Shown here piece after piece: positions 1 through 6,326 of a stretch of DNA of 6,999 bases. A program made the position numbers and the translations under genes. Origin of the DNA: JANNHK01 sp034408875 (GTDB lineage: Bacteria > Actinomycetota > Acidimicrobiia > IMCC26256 > PALSA-610); the NCBI GenBank assembly GCA_034408875.1, contig JAWXCJ010000380.1:1-6999 (forward strand), in the 5' to 3' direction. Each line of letters opens with the position of its first letter. Position 1 is the stretch's first letter. Under the pieces are notes generated by a model. It made no database searches. It was given only the letters and a program-made list of their open reading frames with translations, and was not told the DNA's origin.

Positions 1-53
1 CCGCGGCCAATTTCGAGGCAGCGCTGGCAGAGGGTCGAGGCCTCGCTGCGTGA
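1..53 (+). CDS. 3' end of an unidentified gene (partial; possible antitoxin partner of the next gene)
   Basis: An open frame enters from the left edge and stops at TGA 51-53; its last residues read AANFEAALAEGRGLAA. The stop overlaps the GTG start of the DUF5615 gene in a GTGA arrangement, which implies translational coupling. DUF5615 proteins are commonly encoded directly after a small DUF433 or other antitoxin-like gene, so this tail may be the antitoxin. That is inference from position only: sixteen residues are too few to identify a family, and the acidic, Ala-rich tail carries no diagnostic motif. Confidence 0.45.
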   Translation, partial: AANFEAALAEGRGLAA

Positions 54-556
54 CAACCACGCATTATCCAAGCGCGCGTACCCGGCTCCTTTGGGACGAA
101 CAGCTGAGTGCGAAAGTCCCGCAAGCGTTGCGGGTGCTCGGGTTCTTTACATCTCACGTCGGTCACGAAGGTGACGACGCCCCCGCGCGAGGAAGCACCG
201 ATCGCGAGGTAATCGAACACGCGCAGCAGACGAACCAGATCATCGTGACTTCGAATCACGACATGATGCTCATTTGCGAAGAGGCAGGTCAGCGATTTGT
301 TTGGCTCGATCCTCGAGGTCGGCAGTACAGCCGAGCCGCGCAGGTCCTGCTCGTCTTCACCCAGATCGAACGCTGGGAACAGCTGCTCGGCGGCAGCGAG
401 TCCGACTGTGTGCACGCGTTGCGAACCAAGTGCGATCCGATCGCTCCGGCTGACGCGGCCCGCCTCGCCCTGCGCAGAATGCGCGAGCTCCGGCGCCGAC
501 AACGAGCTCGGAGCAGCACTCCGCGATCACTTGGTGAGCTTCTGGACCCGCCGTAG
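50..556 (+). CDS. DUF5615 / Mut7-C-like PIN-domain protein (probable toxin-like nuclease)
   Basis: A 168-residue protein whose first ~95 residues match the DUF5615 PIN-like pattern: strand plus acidic pair LLWDEQLS (D16, E17), helix, STDREVIEHA (D51), and IIVTSNHDMM (N69, D71). These acidic residues occupy the places where PIN-fold ribonucleases bind metal. The family is usually taken as the toxin half of a toxin-antitoxin pair, but nuclease activity is not proven for most members. The C-terminal ~70 residues are Arg-rich and longer than in a typical ~110-residue member; I do not recognise that extension. GTG at 50 is chosen because it overlaps the upstream stop and lies just before the first domain strand; the next Met is at residue 72, inside the domain. 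The gene is followed after 11 bp by hsdM, so it probably belongs to the same transcript. Confidence 0.78.
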   Translation: MTTTHYPSARTRLLWDEQLSAKVPQALRVLGFFTSHVGHEGDDAPARGSTDREVIEHAQQTNQIIVTSNHDMMLICEEAGQRFVWLDPRGRQYSRAAQVLLVFTQIERWEQLLGGSESDCVHALRTKCDPIAPADAARLALRRMRELRRRQRARSSTPRSLGELLDPP

Positions 557-567
557 GCTCACCCACC

Positions 568-2043
568 ATGAGCAATGCCAATCAGCTCGTCGCGAAGCTT
601 TGGAATTTCTGCAATGTGCTGCGCGACGACGGGGTTTCGACGATCGAGTACGTCGAGCAGCTCACGTACTTGCTGTTCTTGAAGATGGCCGACGAGCGGT
701 TGAAGGCGGGGCTCGGCGAAGTCGTGCCGTACGGGCTCGACTGGCAGTCGTTGCTCGACCGCGACGGCGACGACCTCGAAGTCCACTACCGGCACATTCT
801 CGAATCGCTCGGCAAGCAGCCGGGCACGCTCGGCACGGTGTTCCGCAAGGCGCAGAACCGCATTCAAGACCCCGCGAAGCTACGCCGCCTCGTCGTCAAT
901 CTCATCAACGAGGAGACGTGGACTTCGGTCGATGCCGACCTCAAGGGCGACGCGTACGAAGGGCTCCTCCAGAAGGGTGCCGAGGACACGAAGTCGGGTG
1001 CCGGCCAGTACTTCACGCCGCGGCCGCTGACCCGGGCGATGATCTCGTGCCTGCAACCTCGACCCGGTGAGACGATCGCCGACCCCGCGTGTGGCACCGG
1101 TGGATTCCTCCTCGCGGCCCACGAATGGATCGTCGACCATCACATCGCGGAAATGGACGCCGACGACAAACGGTTCCTGCGCGACGACGCCGTGCACGGA
1201 TGGGAGATCGTCGACGGCACCGCCCGACTGTGCGCAATGAACCTCCTGCTGCACGGCATCGGCACGCCCAGTGGCGAGAGTCTCGTCACGGTCGCCGACG
1301 CGCTGCGCGGCGACCCCGGCGTGCGGGTCGACGTGATCGCGGCCAACCCGCCGTTCGGGCGTAAGTCGTCGATGACGATGGTGAACGAGGCGGGGGAGGC
1401 CGAACGCGAAGACCTTGTCGTCGTACGCGACGACTTCTGGGCGTCGACGTCGAACAAGCAGCTCAACTTCCTCCAACACATCAAGACGATGTTGAGGATC
1501 GGGGGGCGAGCCGCGGTGGTGCTGCCCGACAACGTGCTGTTCGAGGCGGGCGCGGGCGAGACCATCCGGCGCCGGCTCCTCGCCGAGTGCGACCTCCACA
1601 CGATCCTGCGCCTCCCCACCGGCATCTTCTACGCGCAGGGTGTGAAGGCCAACGTGCTGTTCTTCGAACGCAAGCCGGCCGCGGCCGACCCGTGGACCAA
1701 GACCACCTGGGTGTACGACCTACGCACGAACATGCACTTCACGCTCAAGACCAAGCCGCTGCGGTCCGACGACCTCGCCGACTTCGTCGAGTGCTACCGG
1801 CCCGACGACCGCAACCAGCGAGTCGAGACCGAACGGTTCCGCAGCTTCACCTACGAAGAGCTGATCGCGCGCGACAAGGCCAACCTCGACATCACGTGGC
1901 TCCGCGACGAATCTCTCGACGCCGCCGGCACACTGCCTGCGCCCGGAGTCCTGGCCGCCGAGATCGTCGAGGACCTGGAAGCCGCGTTGACGCAGTTCAC
2001 CGAGCTGGCTGCGTCCTTGCCGGTCGACGTCGTCGAGCCCTGA
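568..2043 (+). CDS. hsdM: Type I restriction-modification system methyltransferase subunit (HsdM, N6-adenine)
   Basis: A 491-residue protein of normal length for a type I M subunit, which transfers a methyl group from SAM to the N6 of adenine within a site chosen by HsdS. Residues ~1-135 are the helical HsdM N-terminal domain (LWNFCNVLRDDGVSTIEYVEQ). The catalytic domain shows GQYFTPR at 147-152 region (motif X), DPACGTGGF at 172-180 (motif I, SAM binding) and NPPFG at 260-264 (motif IV, catalytic [ND]PP[YF]). LPDNVLFEAG at ~319-328 is also typical of the family. The C-terminal tail (from ~455) is predicted helical and usually contacts HsdS. All key motifs are intact, so the enzyme is probably functional if a specificity subunit exists. 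The ATG at 568 has only a weak ribosome site but sits 11 bp after the DUF5615 stop. No hsdS or hsdR follows; the next gene is a flavoprotein. Confidence 0.95.
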   Translation: MSNANQLVAKLWNFCNVLRDDGVSTIEYVEQLTYLLFLKMADERLKAGLGEVVPYGLDWQSLLDRDGDDLEVHYRHILESLGKQPGTLGTVFRKAQNRIQDPAKLRRLVVNLINEETWTSVDADLKGDAYEGLLQKGAEDTKSGAGQYFTPRPLTRAMISCLQPRPGETIADPACGTGGFLLAAHEWIVDHHIAEMDADDKRFLRDDAVHGWEIVDGTARLCAMNLLLHGIGTPSGESLVTVADALRGDPGVRVDVIAANPPFGRKSSMTMVNEAGEAEREDLVVVRDDFWASTSNKQLNFLQHIKTMLRIGGRAAVVLPDNVLFEAGAGETIRRRLLAECDLHTILRLPTGIFYAQGVKANVLFFERKPAAADPWTKTTWVYDLRTNMHFTLKTKPLRSDDLADFVECYRPDDRNQRVETERFRSFTYEELIARDKANLDITWLRDESLDAAGTLPAPGVLAAEIVEDLEAALTQFTELAASLPVDVVEP

Positions 2044-2072
2044 ACGCGTGTGACACGATCACGGCCCGAACG

Positions 2073-2080
2073 AAGGAGGG
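2073..2080 (+). promoter_or_regulatory. Strong ribosome binding site fixing the flavoprotein start
   Basis: AAGGAGGG lies four bases before GTG 2085. The open frame runs much further upstream, antiparallel to no gene but overlapping hsdM in another frame; this site decides that translation begins at 2085, directly before the first Rossmann motif. Confidence 0.8.
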
Positions 2081-2084
2081 CAAC

Positions 2085-3494
2085 GTGGCGGATTCGGTGA
2101 TCGATGTCGACTATTTGATCGTGGGTGCGGGGGCCGTAGGGATGGCGTTCGCCGACTCGATCGTGACCGAGACCGAAGCGACGATCGCGATCGTCGACCG
2201 GAACCACCGTCCCGGCGGGCATTGGAACGACGCCTATCCGTTCGTGCGGTTGCATCAGCCGTCGTCGTACTACGGGGTCAACTCCCGGCCGCTCGGGACC
2301 GGGGCCAAGGACGCGGTCGGCCTCAATGCCGGCTACCCCGAGCTGGCATCGGGCCAGGAGGTGCTCAGCCACTTCGACCTCGTGATGCAACAGCAGTTCC
2401 TGCCGTCGGGGCGGGTGCACTACTTCCCGATGAGCGAAGCGAGCGACGACGGAACTGTCACGTCGTTGCTCTCGGGCGCGCGGCGCACGGCCAACGCGCG
2501 CAAGGTGGTGGATGCAACGCACTCGCAGATGAAGGTGCCGTCGAGAAATGCACCCCAGTACGCGGTCGCGGCCGATGTCGCGTGCGTCCCGCTCAACGAC
2601 CTGCCGCGCGCCGCGGGTAACTACAAGAGCTACGTCGTCGTCGGTGCAGGCAAGACGGGGATGGACGCGTGCATCTGGCTCCTCCAGAACGGCGCCGAGC
2701 CCGACACTATCCGCTGGATCATGCCGCGCGACTCATGGCTCGTAGGCCGCGCCAACTTCCAAGTCGGCGCGGAGTTCTTCGCGCGCACGTCGCAGAACCT
2801 GGCCGACGAGGTCGAGGCCCTGGCGGAGGCCGACACCGTCGACGACGTGTTCGCTCGGTTGGAGGCGTGTGATTCGTTGCGGCGCCTCGACCCGGAGGTG
2901 AAGCCGGAGGCGTATCACTGCGCGGTGGTCAGCGAAGGCGAAGTCGCCGAGTTGCGCCGCATCCGCAACGTCGTGCGGCTCGGTCGCGTCACCCGCATCG
3001 AGGTCGACCAGATCGTGCTCGAGCACGGCACGATCCCGACCGATCGCGACTGTCTGCACGTCGACTGCTCGGCCGCGGGCATCCCGGGGAACACGCCGAA
3101 ACCGGTGTTCGACGGCGACCGCATCACGCTGCAGTGGGTACGCCTGTGCCAACCGACGTTCAGTGCGGCGCTGATCGGCCACGTCGAGGCGACCTACGAC
3201 GACGAAGCCGAGAAGAACCACCTCTGCACGCCCATCTCGCCGCCCACGGTCCCGCGCGACTGGCTGCGCATGATGCAGATCGAGCTGAGGAACCGGCTCG
3301 CATGGAGCGCATACCCCAAACTCACCGACTGGCAGGCCGGCTCCCGCCTCGACCCGTTCACCTCGCAACTCCGGTCGCTGATCGCCACCGACGCCGAGGC
3401 AATGGCGCACCTGCAGCGCTATCTCGAATACGTTGGCCCGGCCACGAAGAACATCGAGCAACTCCTACTTAACGGCGTGTCAGCAGCGCGGTGA
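2085..3494 (+). CDS. FAD/NAD(P)-binding oxidoreductase (flavin-monooxygenase-like)
   Basis: A 469-residue protein with two dinucleotide-binding folds. The FAD site is at the N terminus: DYLIVGAGAVGMAFAD (GAGAVG at 14-19), an acidic end of strand two (IVDRN, D38), and RPGGHW at 42-47, as in flavin-containing monooxygenases and related pyridine-nucleotide oxidoreductases. A second site, YVVVGAGKTGMDA (GAGKTG at 187-192), would bind NAD(P)H. No signal peptide or membrane span is evident, so it should be cytosolic. The substrate cannot be deduced. GTG 2085 is preferred over earlier starts because of the strong ribosome site just before it and because the first strand begins at residue 8. The gene follows hsdM by 41 bp on the same strand, the place where hsdS would normally be. 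Its last ~9 codons overlap, tail to tail, the remnant of an alpha/beta hydrolase on the other strand, so its C terminus may be altered. Confidence 0.85.
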   Translation: MADSVIDVDYLIVGAGAVGMAFADSIVTETEATIAIVDRNHRPGGHWNDAYPFVRLHQPSSYYGVNSRPLGTGAKDAVGLNAGYPELASGQEVLSHFDLVMQQQFLPSGRVHYFPMSEASDDGTVTSLLSGARRTANARKVVDATHSQMKVPSRNAPQYAVAADVACVPLNDLPRAAGNYKSYVVVGAGKTGMDACIWLLQNGAEPDTIRWIMPRDSWLVGRANFQVGAEFFARTSQNLADEVEALAEADTVDDVFARLEACDSLRRLDPEVKPEAYHCAVVSEGEVAELRRIRNVVRLGRVTRIEVDQIVLEHGTIPTDRDCLHVDCSAAGIPGNTPKPVFDGDRITLQWVRLCQPTFSAALIGHVEATYDDEAEKNHLCTPISPPTVPRDWLRMMQIELRNRLAWSAYPKLTDWQAGSRLDPFTSQLRSLIATDAEAMAHLQRYLEYVGPATKNIEQLLLNGVSAAR

Positions 3495-3597
3495 TCACCG
3501 GCACGACTTCGTGCTCGATGCTGAAGTGGCCGAGGTCGTCGAACACGACGAGTTCGGCGTTCGTCGGCCCGTTCGATCGTCTGCTGCACAGGCCCGG
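3469..3597 (-). pseudogene. C-terminal remnant of an alpha/beta-hydrolase-like gene
   Basis: Read on the minus strand, the frame ending at TAA 3471-3469 encodes PTNAELVVFDDLGHFSIEHE followed by VVPVITALLTRR. The pattern 'N-A-E-L-V-V-F-D-D-L-G-H-F' then a terminal amphipathic helix is what one sees at the end of alpha/beta hydrolases, where the His in GHF is the catalytic histidine. No nucleophile elbow, oxyanion region or start codon is present: upstream of about 3597 the frame turns into Arg/Ser-rich sequence without coding character and meets the start of the P450 fragment. It is therefore a 5'-truncated remnant. It overlaps the 3' end of the flavoprotein gene by 26 bp in convergent orientation. 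Assignment rests on ~35 residues. Confidence 0.55.
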
Positions 3598-3629
3598 TCT
3601 TAGCAAGCGTGACGTGAGAAGCTGTTCCG

Positions 3630-3835
3630 GTGAGCGACGTCACGGTTGATCCGAGTGCCTTGCTGGCCGAGCTGTTGCTCACGCCCGAAGGCCGGGCCGA
3701 TCCGTATTCTCGCTACACCGGAGTCCGTGAGTACGCGCCCGCGTTTCGCAGCGCGATGGGAGCAGTCGTCGTCGGCCGCTACGACGATTGCCAATGGATC
3801 CTGCGCGACCCGCGGTTTGGCAAGGGTGAGCCGGG
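3630..3835 (+). pseudogene. N-terminal fragment of a cytochrome P450
   Basis: From GTG 3630 the frame encodes ~65 residues that read as the start of a bacterial cytochrome P450: ADPYSRYTGVREYAPAFRS (residues 23-41; 'DPY..Y..LRE.APV.R' in the family), then VVVGRYDDCQWILRDPRFGK (46-65; the 'W.V.RYDD...+L+DPRF' segment). A full P450 has about 400 residues, with the oxygen-binding I helix, ExxR and the heme Cys loop further on; all are absent. After about 3830 the frame runs antisense through a cupredoxin gene and stops at 3945-3947, so any product would carry ~38 meaningless residues. The gene has lost its 3' five-sixths, most simply by a deletion joining it to the convergent cupredoxin. Confidence 0.72.
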
Positions 3836-4210
3836 CGCGCGGTCGGTCGCGACGAGCACCACGTTGTGCGGTGCCGAGTCTTCGTTGACCACCGAGAGCG
3901 TGACGTTGCCGGCGCTTACGGAACGCGGTGTGACCGCGATGGCGTAGTCGGCCAGCGTGACGTTCACCGTCGTGGCGAGTTCGGGCGCCGGCATCAAGCT
4001 GGTGGTCGTGATGTCGCCGACATCCAGGTCGGCGCCGGCCGTGATGGATTGTGAATCGGCGGACAGCCGCGTCGTGTCGGTCACCGGCGCCGGCGGTGGC
4101 TCGGTCGTATCGCTGGAACCAGTACACGCTCCGGCGAGCAACGCCGGGAATGCGAGAACCACGAACCACGTCACGCGCTCGGCAGCTCGCCGCGAATGGG
4201 CCCGGATCAT
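3779..4210 (-). pseudogene. Cupredoxin-domain lipoprotein, truncated at the C terminus
   Basis: The minus-strand frame starts at ATG 4210-4208 with a basic N terminus, a hydrophobic core (TWFVVLAFPALLAGAC, residues 14-29) and a lipobox-like Cys29, followed by a Thr/Pro/Ser-rich linker. This indicates export and lipid anchoring. Residues ~82-125 (TVNVTLADYAIAVTP, then SAGNVTLSVVNEDSAPHNVV) match the first half of the cupredoxin fold, including the first copper-ligand histidine, H115. The second half, with the Cys, second His and Met ligands, is missing: after ATDRAPGSP (about 3825) the frame continues only as antisense of the P450 fragment and stops at 3779. The product could be exported but should not bind copper normally. 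Its joint with the P450 suggests a deletion that removed both 3' ends. Confidence 0.72.
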
Positions 4211-4217
4211 CGCACCG

Positions 4218-4223
4218 AATCTA
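4218..4223 (-). promoter_or_regulatory. Possible -10 box for a leaderless transcript of the cupredoxin remnant
   Basis: On the minus strand TAGATT lies exactly seven bases before ATG 4210. In actinobacteria a TANNNT box at this distance places transcription start on the start codon itself. No ribosome site is visible before this ATG, which fits a leaderless message. No clear -35 box. Inference from one hexamer. Confidence 0.35.
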
Positions 4224-4249
4224 CGACACGGCGTCGGAGGGAGAAGAGC

Positions 4250-4273
4250 CGCGGCCTCTTCCCTTTGGCCGCG
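4250..4273 (-). terminator. Possible hairpin terminator after the SAM methyltransferase
   Basis: CGCGGCC (4250-4256) and GGCCGCG (4267-4273) form a perfect 7-bp stem around a 10-base loop, 15 bases past the methyltransferase stop on the minus strand. The stretch after it on that strand is pyrimidine-rich (GCTCTTCTCCC) but has no clean T run, so it is a weak intrinsic terminator at best. Its place, between the stop at 4289 and the next minus-strand gene, supports the reading. Confidence 0.38.
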
Positions 4274-4288
4274 CCTGTCGACGATGTT

Positions 4289-5218
4289 CTATCCGCCGTG
4301 CGTGCTCCGCCGGAATACGTACACCGCGGGTTCGAGTTCCGGGGGAAGCACGAGCCGGCTCAGGGCAGGGTCCTCGGTGAACTCGAATGTGGACTGGCCG
4401 CGGTATGCGTCCCAGTTTCCCGCGCTGAACTCGTGCCGGCTGCTGATGACGATGTAGAGCTGGACGCTGCGCGTCTTGAAGACGTCGCGTTCGAATGCAT
4501 TGCCGGCGGGCGGCCACGAGCAGATCACGACCTCCGGCTGCCGAGCGCCGAGCGCTTTGCGCGCGTCTTGGCGAGTGACCGTGTCCGGGAAGGTCACCCG
4601 GTCCTTCCAGCTGTAGTCGTCGGTCGCGGTGATGCGAACACCATTGTCGGCGAGGAAACGGGAGAGCGTTCCGTCGCCCGCGGCGATCTCGAGGCAAGAA
4701 GCGTCGCCGATGATGGCGGCGAGCTCTTCGATCAGTTGTTTCGAATAGAAGCAGTAGATGCCCTTCGGCTGGACGAGGGCCATCAAGAACCGCCGTTGCC
4801 AGACGAGCGGCCAGATGAGACGGAACCAGAACATCGAGACTGGCTTGCGCTCGAGGGCGCGTGCGAACAGCAGCCGTTGCAGAGCCCATCCGTTGACGAG
4901 GTTGAACCGGGCCTTGCCGTCGTCAACGCCGGTTGCGAGCGCGACGCGATGCTGACGGAGCGCGGCCGCAGCCATCTGCCGGCGAATCTCCGCGGAGACG
5001 AGCGCGTCCTGTTCTTGCTTGGAGCGCGCCCGCCTCGATGCCGTGGGCCGAGACACGGTCGCGACGATTGTCCTCAGCGCGTCGAACTCACCAGAAGCGA
5101 CGATCTGTCGGATCTCGCGTTCTACTGCCTCCCACTCGGCCGGGTACGCGGCGCGTAACTCGTCGAGCGGTGGCTGTTCCCGCAACCAGGAGCGGACGTC
5201 ATCCGGCCGCCGCGGCAT
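4289..5218 (-). CDS. Class I SAM-dependent methyltransferase, substrate unknown
   Basis: A 309-residue protein. Residues 175-186 (CLEIAAGDGTLS) are the glycine-rich SAM-binding motif I; the acidic end of strand two is in ITATDDYSW (D200, D201); VVICSWPPAGN at 230-240 is the motif IV strand and loop. The C-terminal part ends LVLPPELEPAVYVFRR. The N-terminal ~110 residues (SWLREQPPLDELRAAYP onward) form a helical domain I do not recognise, and 128-150 (MFWFRLIWPLVWQRRF) is aromatic and hydrophobic but too charged for a clear membrane span. An in-frame ATG 62 codons upstream would add a low-complexity Arg/Ser-rich stretch; ATG 5218 is chosen because GAGGA lies just before it and because the domain starts there. 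Substrate cannot be deduced; the SWPP loop recalls the (N/D/S)PP(Y/F/W) loop of amino-methylating enzymes. The gene seems intact, unlike most of its neighbours. Confidence 0.8.
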   Translation of the reverse strand: MPRRPDDVRSWLREQPPLDELRAAYPAEWEAVEREIRQIVASGEFDALRTIVATVSRPTASRRARSKQEQDALVSAEIRRQMAAAALRQHRVALATGVDDGKARFNLVNGWALQRLLFARALERKPVSMFWFRLIWPLVWQRRFLMALVQPKGIYCFYSKQLIEELAAIIGDASCLEIAAGDGTLSRFLADNGVRITATDDYSWKDRVTFPDTVTRQDARKALGARQPEVVICSWPPAGNAFERDVFKTRSVQLYIVISSRHEFSAGNWDAYRGQSTFEFTEDPALSRLVLPPELEPAVYVFRRSTHGG

Positions 5219-5423
5219 CGATCCTCGTTTCGTACCCACTGCAAATTCGATCGGCGAGCACGACGCAGTTCTGAGGTACGCGTCTCGCTCGAACTCGGCC
5301 GAGCGCGACGTTTGGACGATCGACCGCGCGGCCGCTTTCGCTCTACCAGAGGAGGATGCATTCCGATCCTGTGCGGATCGAGCTTCTTGTGCTCTTGGGC
5401 GCAAACGGCGTCAGGCCGTCGCG
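5219..5423. other. Intergenic stretch with no recognised gene
   Basis: About 205 bases lie between the methyltransferase start and the SRPBCC stop, both on the minus strand. The minus-strand frame is open here but Ser/Arg-rich and without coding character. A GGAGGATG at 5351-5358 on the plus strand sits too close to its ATG to act as a normal ribosome site, and that frame then runs antisense through the SRPBCC gene. The promoter of the methyltransferase should be here, but I cannot pick a convincing -10/-35 pair. Confidence 0.4.
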
Positions 5424-5897
5424 TCAGGAACTCGCGAGGACCTTTTCGATGTTCTCGAGGGTCTTCTCCATGGCGGCGCGTGTGTCGTTACGCGATCGGG
5501 CGAGACGCAGCAACGGCTTGAATCCTCGTACCGCCGAGAAGTCCCATGTCTCGCATACCTTCGTGCCGCCGTCGACCGGCTCAAGTTCGTAGCGCCAGAT
5601 CGCACCGGGACCCACGACGGTGCCGATTGCTCCCGCGGCCGAGTGTTGCCACGCGATACGCCGATTGTCGTCGAACTCGATCACGACATTGTGGGTGGAA
5701 TAGGGGACGCCGCGCTTCATTGCCATACCGAACTTGTCGCCGAGTTTGACGCGCTCAGGAGCGTTCTTGGCCTCCTTCACCGTGCCGGAACCATCGATGT
5801 CGTGATGGCGACTGGGGTCGGCGAGCAGCGCGAAGATCGCCGCGGGCGGTGCGGGGATCGTACGTTCGACGGTTTCGACATCACCGGATCGGGTCAT
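5424..5897 (-). CDS. SRPBCC (START/Bet v1-like) family protein, polyketide cyclase/dehydrase type
   Basis: A 157-residue protein with the standard layout of the family: opening strand VETVERTIPAPPAAIFALLADPSRHHDIDGS (residues 7-37), a beta-rich middle (LGDKFGMAMKRG, 52-63; HNVVIEFDDNRRIAW, 69-83; AIWRYELEPVDGGTKVCETWDF, 99-120) and a long C-terminal helix (AAMEKTLENIEKVLA, 141-155). This fold binds hydrophobic ligands in a cavity; the actual ligand is unknown for most bacterial members. The length is normal and no motif is missing. ATG 5897 is chosen over the ATG 17 codons upstream because the fold begins about six residues after it. The upstream start would also place an 8-bp-stem palindrome inside the coding region. 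No strong ribosome site is visible. Cytosolic; no signal peptide. Confidence 0.82.
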   Translation of the reverse strand: MTRSGDVETVERTIPAPPAAIFALLADPSRHHDIDGSGTVKEAKNAPERVKLGDKFGMAMKRGVPYSTHNVVIEFDDNRRIAWQHSAAGAIGTVVGPGAIWRYELEPVDGGTKVCETWDFSAVRGFKPLLRLARSRNDTRAAMEKTLENIEKVLASS

Positions 5898-5913
5898 GGG
5901 CTGCAGCGTACGC

Positions 5914-5936
5914 CGAGAGCACGCGCGCTGCTCTCG
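5914..5936. repeat. Perfect inverted repeat upstream of the SRPBCC gene
   Basis: CGAGAGCA and TGCTCTCG, separated by CGCGCGC, form a perfect 8-bp inverted repeat 16 bases before the chosen start of the SRPBCC gene. It could be an operator for a dimeric regulator (the spacing fits a TetR-type site) or a hairpin in the leader. The site overlaps where a promoter or leader should be. Function is inference. Confidence 0.5.
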
Positions 5937-5974
5937 CGAAACGCGCACTGAATGCCCGCTCTGGCGCTGTTACG

Positions 5975-5991
5975 CGAGCCACGACGGCTCG
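5975..5991 (-). repeat. Short hairpin CGAGCC-N5-GGCTCG
   Basis: A perfect 6-bp stem with a 5-base loop between the SRPBCC gene and the frameshifted coding stretch at 6034-6234. On the minus strand it follows the last stop of that stretch by ~40 bases and could be a remnant terminator, but no T run follows. Confidence 0.3.
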
Positions 5992-6033
5992 GTCTGACCC
6001 GCGCAGCCACTGCCGTCTGGCGATGACGAACGT

Positions 6034-6234
6034 TCACCGCGCGTTGAAGCCGAAGGACTGATTCGCATCACTCTCGCGCCGGCCGCGGTGCATTCGCTTT
6101 CCGAGTACCAGAACTCCGAGTCGTCTTCGGTCAGCGTGATCCCGCCTGCGCCCGGGTCCTTCGCCGTCGTACAGCCGGCTGACCACGCCGAGGTCGACGA
6201 AGTCGCCCCCGGCGTGCATCTGCGATTCGTGCAT
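6034..6234 (-). pseudogene. Unrecognised coding stretch broken by a frameshift
   Basis: On the minus strand, codons from ATG 6234 (MHESQMHAGGDFVDLGVV, then SRLYDGEG) have strongly G/C-ending third positions down to about 6160. From there the good codon pattern moves to another minus-strand frame, giving GAGGITLTEDDSEFWYSESE then CTAAGARVM down to about 6075. The original frame looks coding again only for its last residues, DANQSFGFNAR, before TGA 6036-6034. A single-base shift near the GGACCCGGGC run (~6155-6165) would join the first two parts. I do not recognise the family. It may be a small gene with an indel, a sequencing error at the G/C run, or two fused remnants. The plus-strand frame over this area (6088-6330) has poor codon use and is not credited. 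Confidence 0.42.
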
Positions 6235-6314
6235 CGTCCGCTCAATTCTGCGGAATCGGCGGGAACTGGCAGACCGCGGCAGGAGAAATCGAGAGAACGC
6301 AAGAAGAAACGCGC

Positions 6315-6320
6315 AGGAGG
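6315..6320 (+). promoter_or_regulatory. Ribosome binding site of the DUF6325 gene
   Basis: A perfect AGGAGG six bases before ATG 6327; it fixes the start, which also matches the conserved MTLGPVE opening of the family. Confidence 0.8.
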
Positions 6321-6326
6321 AGAGCC

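Noticed and set aside
36..45. 10-base palindrome CGAGGCCTCG near the left edge
   Set aside because: Short, inside coding sequence, expected by chance in G+C-rich DNA.
880..1599. 239-residue open frame antisense to hsdM
   Set aside because: Fully inside a clear HsdM with all motifs; Arg/Val/Asp-rich shadow typical of G+C-rich DNA.
3600..4169. 189-residue minus-strand frame spanning P450 and cupredoxin pieces
   Set aside because: His/Arg-rich with no fold pattern, out of frame with both recognisable fragments.
4196..5158. 320-residue plus-strand open frame antisense to the SAM methyltransferase
   Set aside because: No family pattern, acidic/Arg low-complexity composition; the minus strand carries a convincing methyltransferase with a ribosome site.
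5356..5592. Plus-strand frame starting right after AGAGGAGG
   Set aside because: The Shine-Dalgarno-like run touches the ATG with no spacer, and the frame continues antisense through SRPBCC.
5019..5951. 310-residue plus-strand open frame across the SRPBCC gene
   Set aside because: Shadow frame; the minus strand encodes a normal-length SRPBCC protein.
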